DNA from: an uncultured Alistipes sp.
GTDB taxonomy: Bacteria > Bacteroidota > Bacteroidia > Bacteroidales > Rikenellaceae
DNA length: 7,430 nucleotides
Assembly (NCBI GenBank): GCA_949840605.1
Contig: CATKXN010000138.1
Location: 1 to 7,430 of the forward strand
Direction of reading: 5' to 3'
The notes beneath the pieces are model-generated. The model was not told where the DNA came from and did no database searches. It saw only the letters and a list, made by a program, of their open reading frames with translations. The translations under genes were made by a program, and so were the position numbers. This document shows positions 1-4,705 of this stretch, piece after piece; the stretch's first letter is position 1; each line of letters starts with the position of its first letter.

Positions 1-257
1 AGATCGACCTCACGGCGCAGGACATCGACTTCTCGGTGTCGGCCAACGAGACGATCTCGTGCAGCTATGACGGACAGCCCATCTCGATCGGATTCAAGTC
101 GACGTTCCTCGTCGAGATCCTCTCGAACATGGAGACCCCGACGGTGGTGGTGGAGCTGGCCGATTCGACCCGTGCCGGCGTCTTCAAACCCGTTTACGAC
201 GACAAGCAGTCGAGCGCGACGCTCATGCTGCTGATGCCGATGATGATCAACGCATAA
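1..257 (+). CDS. dnaN: DNA polymerase III beta subunit (sliding clamp), C-terminal fragment
   Basis: This is the last 84 codons of the clamp gene; the reading frame runs from base 3 and the 5' part lies outside the window. DnaN forms the ring that holds DNA polymerase III on DNA and is the docking site for many repair and replication proteins. The visible part fits the third clamp domain: a strand-rich stretch with IGFKSTFLVEIL, then VVVELADSTRAGVFKP, ending in LMLLMPMMINA. The MPM near the end corresponds to the conserved C-terminal MPMRL-like segment that lines the peptide-binding pocket of bacterial clamps. The GTG at base 36 is an internal valine codon, not a start. A 3'-5' exonuclease gene follows after 10 nt, so the clamp appears to head the operon visible here. 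The identification rests on the C-terminal signature and general family knowledge. Confidence 0.9.
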   Translation, partial: IDLTAQDIDFSVSANETISCSYDGQPISIGFKSTFLVEILSNMETPTVVVELADSTRAGVFKPVYDDKQSSATLMLLMPMMINA

Positions 258-267
258 CGGCTGTCAG

Positions 268-1035
268 ATGAAGTTAAACCTCAAGCGCCCGATCATTTTC
301 TTCGACCTCGAAACCACCGGCATAGACACCGCCAGGGACCGCATCGTCGAAATTTCGATGGTCAAGGTCATGCCCGACGGCGAGGAGATCACCAAAACCC
401 GCCGGATAAATCCCGGGATGCACATCCCCGAGGAGGCCACGGCCGTACACGGCATCACGGACGAGGACGTGAAGGACTGTCCGACGTTCGCGCAGGTCGC
501 CAAATCGCTCGAACAGTTCATCCGCGGCTGCGATTTCGGCGGTTTCAACTCGAATCGCTTCGACCTGCCGGTGCTGGTCGAGGAGTTTCTGCGGGCGGGT
601 GTCGACGTGGATTTCAAACGCCGCAAGTTCATCGACGTGCAGAATATTTTCCACAAGAAGGAGCAGCGGACGCTGGTCGCGGCCTACAAGTTCTACTGCG
701 ACAAGAACCTCGAGGACGCCCATTCGGCCGAGGCCGACACGAAAGCCACCTACGAGGTGCTGATGGCCCAGCTGGACCGCTACGACGACCTGGAAAACGA
801 CATCGACAAGCTGGCCGAATACTCGTGCCGCGCCGAAGCGGCGGATTATGCCGGGCGCATTCTCTTCAACGAAAAGGGCGAGGAGGTTTTCGGATTCGGC
901 AAGTACAAGGGGCGTTCGGTGGCCGAGGTGTTCCGCGTCGAACCCAGTTACTATGCGTGGATGATGAACGGCGATTTCCCGCTCTACACCAAAAAGGTCA
1001 TCACCGAAATCCGGATGCGCGATAAACTGAAATGA
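268..1035 (+). CDS. DnaQ/ExoX-like DEDDh 3'-5' exonuclease
   Basis: A 255-residue protein of the DnaQ (Pol III epsilon-like) exonuclease superfamily, which removes nucleotides from DNA 3' ends in proofreading or repair. All catalytic motifs are visible: ExoI FFDLETTGID (D13, E15), ExoII GGFNSNRFDLPVL (D99), and ExoIII HSAEADTKATYEV (H152, D157), which makes it the DEDDh subtype. The nuclease domain takes up about residues 8-170. After a charged linker, residues 207-255 (VFGFGKYKGRSVAEV onward, with YYAWMMNGDF) resemble the small C-terminal domain found in ExoX-like nucleases. Annotation pipelines often call such proteins Pol III epsilon, but Bacteroidota DnaE enzymes may proofread by other means, so the exact role is open. 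It lies 10 nt after dnaN, and its stop overlaps the next start in ATGA, indicating translational coupling. The ATG at 268 gives a normal N-terminus just before ExoI. Confidence 0.9.
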   Translation: MKLNLKRPIIFFDLETTGIDTARDRIVEISMVKVMPDGEEITKTRRINPGMHIPEEATAVHGITDEDVKDCPTFAQVAKSLEQFIRGCDFGGFNSNRFDLPVLVEEFLRAGVDVDFKRRKFIDVQNIFHKKEQRTLVAAYKFYCDKNLEDAHSAEADTKATYEVLMAQLDRYDDLENDIDKLAEYSCRAEAADYAGRILFNEKGEEVFGFGKYKGRSVAEVFRVEPSYYAWMMNGDFPLYTKKVITEIRMRDKLK

Positions 1036-2858
1036 CGATGAAACGACTCTGTGCCACAGCCCTGACGATCGCGTGGGCTCTCTGCGCCTTTGCGGCGGAG
1101 AAGTCCGGAACGATCGTCTACATCAACGGCTCGAAGTTCTACATCCACACCGTCCAGCCGGGAGAGACGCTCTACGGGCTTTCGAAGACCTACGGCGTGG
1201 GCGAGAAGGTGATCCTCGAGAACAACCCCTCGATCGTCCGCGGGCTGAAGACGGCCGAGAATATCAAGATACCTTTCGTGAGCGACGTTCCCGAGCCGAA
1301 GTCGGACCGGAAACTGCGCCGGACTTTCGATTTCCATTTCGTGTCGAAGGGCGAGACGCTTTACGCCATCTCGCGGCAGTATGAAATCCCCGTGAAGACC
1401 ATCCTGGAAGACAATCCCAATCTCGATCCGCTGCACATGCGTCTCGGGGAGCGTATTCTGATCCGCAAGAAGCAGATCGGTTCGGAGGACGAAGCCGGCA
1501 CGAAGGAGCAGTGGGAGGAGTACCGGCGGTCGCTGAACAGCGTGGCCGACGAGGGCACGGCGTACCATATCGTCCACCCGGGCGAGACGTTCTATTCGCT
1601 GTCTCGCCGATTCGGGATCACGGAGGCCGAGCTCAGCGCGCTCAACGGCGGGCTGAAACCCGCCGACCTCAAAGCCGGGGCGATGATCAAAATTCCGCAG
1701 CCGGACGGGACCGTGACGGCGGAAACTGCCGACAGCCTGCGCCGGGACAGCACGGCCATCGCGGAACGGCAGGTCGTTCCCGTCGAATTCCGGGCTCTGC
1801 GCCGCAGCGAACCGCTCCGCGTGGCGCTGCTGCTGCCCGTCGCCACGGGCGGCGAGGCCAACGGCAATTACCTGGAATTCTACCAGGGATTCCTGCTGGG
1901 ACTCGACAGCGTCAAAATCCGGCAGGGCATATCGGTCGACGTCCACCTCTACAACACAGCCCGCGATACGGCCCGCATCCGCGAGATCGTCGAGCGGGAC
2001 GAGGCGTTCCGCCGGTCGGACCTGATCGTCGGACCGGTCTACGAAGAGGGGCTCGCTCCGGTGCTCCGCTTCGCCGAGGAGAAAAAGGTGCCCGTGGTAT
2101 CGCCGCTGGCGCATATCGACGACCACAACAGCGACGTGCTGTTCCAGTTGGCGCCCGATCCGTCGCGCAAATACGAGAAAGCGGGGGATCTGGTGGGCGG
2201 CGGCAAACGCGTGACGCTGATCGGCACCGAATCGACCGACAAGGAGTTCGAACGCGAGATACTGGCGTTGCTGGGCGACTCGGAATATACCCGCTATACC
2301 TATAAATACGAGCATCCTTCGGCGCGCTCGGCGAACAGCCCGAGCGATCTTACGCCCTTGCTGGAGAACGGGCAGGACAATCTTTTCGTGATCCTCTCCG
2401 ATAACAGCGTCGACGTAGAGCGCATCCTTGCGGCCCTGGCTTCGGCCGATACGAGCATCACGGCACGCGGACGCACGGCGCCCCGTTTCTCGGTGCTGGG
2501 CAACCCGCGCTGGAACCGTTTCGGAGGCATCGACCGCGCCATCTACTTCAAGGACCGCGTGGTCTTCTTCTCGACCTACCATGCCAAACGGGATTCCGCG
2601 GTGGTGAAGGCTTTCGACAGCGCCTACATCCGTGCGTTCGGCGCGCTGCCGACGCTCTACTCCTACCGGGGTTACGACACCGCCGTGATCTTCGCCCCGG
2701 CCATGTACGGCGACATCGAGTACGACCTCGAAGACCGGCGCTATGCACCGCTGCAGACCGTGTACCTGTTCGGCCAGGGCGAGGGACGCGAGAACCACGT
2801 CAACCGCAACTGGATGCGTGTCAACTACAACAGCGATTTCACGATAACCATCGAATAG
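1032..2858 (+). CDS. Exported protein: three LysM repeats plus periplasmic-binding-protein-like (PBP1) domain
   Basis: A 608-residue exported protein. Residues 1-22 form a signal peptide (basic MTMKRL, hydrophobic core, likely cleavage after AFA). C18 is preceded by W-A-L, a poor lipobox, so a soluble periplasmic protein is more likely than a lipoprotein. Three LysM repeats follow at about 36-82, 100-146 and 177-222, each with the F/YHxVxxGETLYxxS-type signature (HTVQPGETLYGLS, HFVSKGETLYAIS, HIVHPGETFYSLS). LysM binds N-acetylglucosamine-containing glycans such as peptidoglycan. Residues 262-608 look like a type 1 periplasmic-binding fold (RVALLLPVATGG, LEFYQGFLLGLD, DLIVGPVYEEG, VPVVSPLA, YSYRGYDTAVIF). 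Homologues in Bacteroidales are often annotated as amino-acid ABC transporter binding proteins, but no permease or ATPase is encoded here. I infer a peptidoglycan-linked sensing or scaffold role; the function is unknown. The start at 1032 overlaps the previous stop; M3 at 1038 is an equally possible start. Confidence 0.85.
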   Translation: MTMKRLCATALTIAWALCAFAAEKSGTIVYINGSKFYIHTVQPGETLYGLSKTYGVGEKVILENNPSIVRGLKTAENIKIPFVSDVPEPKSDRKLRRTFDFHFVSKGETLYAISRQYEIPVKTILEDNPNLDPLHMRLGERILIRKKQIGSEDEAGTKEQWEEYRRSLNSVADEGTAYHIVHPGETFYSLSRRFGITEAELSALNGGLKPADLKAGAMIKIPQPDGTVTAETADSLRRDSTAIAERQVVPVEFRALRRSEPLRVALLLPVATGGEANGNYLEFYQGFLLGLDSVKIRQGISVDVHLYNTARDTARIREIVERDEAFRRSDLIVGPVYEEGLAPVLRFAEEKKVPVVSPLAHIDDHNSDVLFQLAPDPSRKYEKAGDLVGGGKRVTLIGTESTDKEFEREILALLGDSEYTRYTYKYEHPSARSANSPSDLTPLLENGQDNLFVILSDNSVDVERILAALASADTSITARGRTAPRFSVLGNPRWNRFGGIDRAIYFKDRVVFFSTYHAKRDSAVVKAFDSAYIRAFGALPTLYSYRGYDTAVIFAPAMYGDIEYDLEDRRYAPLQTVYLFGQGEGRENHVNRNWMRVNYNSDFTITIE

Positions 2859-2864
2859 CAGATC

Positions 2865-3515
2865 ATGGCAACTTTGACCAATACGATCCCCGAGAAGACC
2901 ATCGAGCGCCTGAGCGAATACCGCCGCACGCTGCTCGCCAGCCACAAGCAGGGCATCACGCACATCTTTTCGCACGTGCTGGCCGGCATACACGGCATTA
3001 CGGCCGTACAGGTGCGCCGCGACCTGATGCTGATCGGATTCTCGAGCGATACGAAGAAAGGCTACGACGTGCAGGTGCTGATCGAATATATCAGCCGGAT
3101 TCTCGACAGCCCCTCACCGATGAACATCGCGGTGCTGGGCATGGGTCACCTGGGGCAGGCCATCACCAAGTATTTCAACGGCAAGGGTCTCAAGCTCAAA
3201 ATCACTGCGGCGTTCGACGTCGATCCCGAGAAGGTCGGCAAGACCATCGACGGCATTCCGTGCTACCACATGGAGACGTTCGAGGAGGTGGTCGAGGACA
3301 AGGACATCTCGATCGTCATCGTCTCGTCGCCGACAAAGGTGGCCCCGACGCTCGTGCTGCCGATCATCAACGCCGGCATCAAGGGCGTGCTGAACTTCAC
3401 CTCCACGCCGCTGAATTTCCCGCAGGGGATCATCGTCGAGAACTACGACATCACGACGCTGCTGGAAAAAGTAGCCTATTTCGTCAAGGAGAACGAGGAG
3501 AGCAGCAATGCCTGA
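2865..3515 (+). CDS. rex: Redox-sensing transcriptional repressor Rex
   Basis: A 216-residue Rex repressor, which binds DNA when NAD+ dominates and lets go when NADH rises, thereby controlling fermentation and respiration genes. Residues 8-80 are the winged-helix DNA-binding domain, with the recognition region ITAVQVRRDLMLIGF; where many Rex proteins have a GEFGxxGxGY turn, this one has GFSSDTKKGYDV. The Rossmann NAD(H) domain starts at about residue 86 with NIAVLGMGHLGQA (glycines 92, 94, 97). Next come the family block AAFDVDPEKVGKTIDGIPCYH (split here as AAFDVDPEKVG and IDGIPCYH) and AGIKGVLNFT. The C-terminal helix ITTLLEKVAYFV is the domain-swap helix of the dimer. Length and layout are normal. 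The gene starts 6 nt after the LysM gene stop and overlaps the next gene by 8 nt. I saw no TTGTGAA/TTCACAA-like Rex operator in the window, so autoregulation cannot be judged here. Confidence 0.93.
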   Translation: MATLTNTIPEKTIERLSEYRRTLLASHKQGITHIFSHVLAGIHGITAVQVRRDLMLIGFSSDTKKGYDVQVLIEYISRILDSPSPMNIAVLGMGHLGQAITKYFNGKGLKLKITAAFDVDPEKVGKTIDGIPCYHMETFEEVVEDKDISIVIVSSPTKVAPTLVLPIINAGIKGVLNFTSTPLNFPQGIIVENYDITTLLEKVAYFVKENEESSNA

Positions 3516-4083
3516 AACAGAACAGCAGGGCGGCATACGGGTATTCCGAGGCTTCGATGCGCTTCCGCGCTTCGTCCGGCCCGTCGTGACCGTCGGGTCC
3601 TACGACGGCGTGCATCGGGGACACCGGGCGCTGATCGGACGGCTTGTCGCCGAAGCCCGCGCCGCAGGCGGCGAGAGCATCGTACTGACGTTCGAGCCGC
3701 ATCCGCGCATCACGCTCGGCAGGGACGAGGGGCTGCGGCTGCTGACGACCCTCGACGAAAAGATCGCCCTGCTCGGGGAACTGGGCGTGGACAATGTGAT
3801 CGTCATTCCTTTCGACCGGGCTTTCAGCTCCCTGACGGGTGCTGAGTTCGTCGAAGAATACCTGATCGGAAAGGTCGGCGCCGAAACGCTCGTCGCGGGC
3901 TATAACCACCGCTTCGGTCACGACCGGATCGACTGCGACGCCCTCGCGGCGACGGGACGGCTGCGGGTCGTGAAGGTGGGGCCGTGTACGGTCGACGGCA
4001 TACGTGTCAGTTCGACGCTGATCCGCCGGCTGCTGGAAGAGGGAAAGACCGAGGAAGCCGCCCGCTTAAGAGGCCCCGCTTAA
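3508..4083 (+). CDS. RibF-family FAD synthetase (FMN adenylyltransferase), lacking the riboflavin kinase domain
   Basis: A 191-residue protein matching the N-terminal adenylyltransferase half of RibF, which makes FAD from FMN and ATP. Visible motifs are TVGSYDGVHRGHRALI with the nucleotidyl-transferase HxGH signature at residues 36-39, LTFEPHPRITL at 60-70, a LAGYNHRFGHDR-like flavin-site block (VAGYNHRFGHDR, 129-140), and VSSTLIRRLLEEG at 167-179, equivalent to the SSTxIR motif that closes the nucleotidyl-transferase domain. Bifunctional RibF is usually about 300 residues, with riboflavin kinase after this point. Here the frame stops ten or so residues later, and none of the three forward frames in 4084-4172 resembles a kinase start. 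It may be a natural single-domain FAD synthetase or a truncated gene; the intact motifs favour a working enzyme. The ATG lies inside the end of rex (8-nt overlap), implying coupled translation. Confidence 0.85.
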   Translation: MPETEQQGGIRVFRGFDALPRFVRPVVTVGSYDGVHRGHRALIGRLVAEARAAGGESIVLTFEPHPRITLGRDEGLRLLTTLDEKIALLGELGVDNVIVIPFDRAFSSLTGAEFVEEYLIGKVGAETLVAGYNHRFGHDRIDCDALAATGRLRVVKVGPCTVDGIRVSSTLIRRLLEEGKTEEAARLRGPA

Positions 4084-4084
4084 G
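4061..4084 (+). repeat. 10-bp direct repeat CCCGCTTAAG at the ribF-like 3' end
   Basis: CCCGCTTAAG occurs at 4061-4070 and again at 4075-4084, 14 bases apart. The second copy contains the TAA stop. The copies are perfect, and the last three or four codons of the gene and its stop lie inside this duplicated stretch. It may be a small tandem duplication that moved the stop, or chance in a hairpin-rich sequence. Confidence 0.6.
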
Positions 4085-4095
4085 AAGCGGGTTTT
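4075..4095 (+). terminator. Rho-independent terminator after the dnaN-to-ribF operon
   Basis: CCCGCTT (4075-4081), a three-base loop AAG, and AAGCGGG (4085-4091) form a perfect 7-bp GC-rich stem directly followed by TTTT (4092-4095). The stem overlaps the TAA stop at 4081-4083. A competing outer pairing exists between GCCGCCC (4057-4063) and GGGCGGC (4098-4104). The T tract is short, so termination may be partial and the thioesterase gene may receive some read-through. Confidence 0.6.
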
Positions 4096-4162
4096 AGGGG
4101 CGGCAGACGGTTTCAAGGCTGTTGATCCTGACCTGCGCTACCAAAATGAAAACAAATAAAAT

Positions 4163-4172
4163 AAGGAAAAAT
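4163..4172 (+). promoter_or_regulatory. Purine-rich ribosome binding site deciding the thioesterase start
   Basis: AAGGAAAAAT immediately precedes the ATG at 4173, with AAGGA five bases upstream of the start. The surrounding 30 bases are strikingly A-rich in an otherwise GC-rich window, as is common for translation starts in Bacteroidota. This favours 4173 over the in-frame TTG at 4122 and ATG at 4146. I found no convincing TAnnTTTG promoter box in 4096-4172. Confidence 0.6.
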
Positions 4173-4586
4173 ATGTTGAGCCACGATTGTCAGATTCGGG
4201 TGTGGTACAAGCACACCGACCAGATGGCCATTTGCCACCATTCGAACTACATCTGCTACTACGAAGCCGCCCGCAGCGAATTTCTGCGTGCACTGGGCAT
4301 GTCGTTCGCCGAGGTCGAACGGCGGGGCATCATGATGCCGATCCTCGAGGTGCAGTCCAAATACCGCAAGCCGGCCTATTTCGACGAACTGCTCACGGTG
4401 CGCATCTCGTTGCGGGAAATTCCCTCGACGCGCATCAATTTCTATTACGAGATTTTCAACGAGAAAGGCGACCTGCTGAACACGGGCATGACCCAGCTGG
4501 GGTTCATCCACAGCGATTCGCGCCGTCCCTGTCGTTGTCCCGAGTGGTTCCTCGACCTGCTCCGGAAGGATTGGACCGAGGAATAA
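4173..4586 (+). CDS. Acyl-CoA thioesterase, hotdog fold (4HBT/YbgC-like)
   Basis: A 137-residue single-domain protein of the 4-hydroxybenzoyl-CoA thioesterase family, which hydrolyses acyl-CoA (or acyl-ACP) thioesters in the cytoplasm. The N-terminal signature VWYKHTDQMAICHHSNYICYYEAAR contains the catalytic aspartate (D16 in TDQM), followed by the HHSNYI and EAARSEFLRALG segments of the hotdog central helix. Next come the typical strands VQSKYRKPAYFDELLTVR and INFYYEIFNEKGDLLNTGMTQLGFI. The size is normal for YbgC-like enzymes. In the usual family motif D-x-x-G/V-V-H, the residues here are A19, I20 and C21, a modest change next to the active site. The substrate cannot be told from sequence. 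The gene sits alone between the operon terminator and a convergent htpG. In-frame starts at 4122 (TTG) and 4146 (ATG) would add 17 or 9 lysine/asparagine-rich residues. Confidence 0.88.
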   Translation: MLSHDCQIRVWYKHTDQMAICHHSNYICYYEAARSEFLRALGMSFAEVERRGIMMPILEVQSKYRKPAYFDELLTVRISLREIPSTRINFYYEIFNEKGDLLNTGMTQLGFIHSDSRRPCRCPEWFLDLLRKDWTEE

Positions 4587-4603
4587 ACGCTCTCGCTATG
4601 CTG

Positions 4604-4644
4604 AAAAAACGGACCTGCCGTGCCGGGCAGATCCGTTTCTTTTT
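4604..4644. terminator. Bidirectional intrinsic terminator after the thioesterase gene
   Basis: AAACGGA (4607-4613) pairs with TCCGTTT (4632-4638), then a C/A mismatch, then CTGCC (4615-4619) pairs with GGCAG (4626-4630), leaving a six-base loop. CTTTTT follows on the + strand (4639-4644). Six A residues at 4604-4609 give a T run on the - strand, so the hairpin could also stop htpG transcripts that pass the first htpG terminator. Confidence 0.85.
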
Positions 4645-4653
4645 ATAAATTCC

Positions 4654-4686
4654 AAAAAGAACCGTGCCTCGTCAGGGACACGGTTC
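4654..4686 (-). terminator. Rho-independent terminator of htpG
   Basis: On the - strand, GAACCGTG (complement of 4679-4686) pairs with CACGGTTC (complement of 4659-4666). An inner CCT/AGG pairing encloses a short loop, and TTTTT follows (complement of 4654-4658). It begins about 20 bases after the htpG stop codon, a normal distance. On the + strand the same stem has no T tract, so it acts for htpG only. Confidence 0.85.
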
Positions 4687-4705
4687 CGTCGCTCGGGTTG
4701 CCGGG

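Noticed and set aside
1032..1100. Lipoprotein signal on the LysM protein (C18)
   Set aside because: The residues before the cysteine are W-A-L, and leucine at -1 is not compatible with a normal lipobox; the AFA site fits a standard signal peptidase.
1073..2305. Overlapping + strand frames within the LysM/PBP1 gene
   Set aside because: They are out-of-frame readings of a gene with three LysM repeats, and their R/G/P-rich translations have no domain.
984..2993. 669-codon open frame on the - strand opposite the LysM/PBP1 gene
   Set aside because: It lies antisense to a gene with clear domains, has a low-complexity composition rich in R, V, D and H, and shows no recognisable domain. GC-rich third positions remove stop codons on the opposite strand.
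4122..4172. Longer thioesterase start at the TTG (4122) or ATG (4146)
   Set aside because: The added residues are not part of the hotdog domain, and AAGGAAAAAT directly before 4173 is the better initiation site.
4187..4648. 153-codon frame overlapping the thioesterase gene
   Set aside because: It is a shifted-frame shadow of the thioesterase gene, rich in R, H, G and P, and runs into the terminator.
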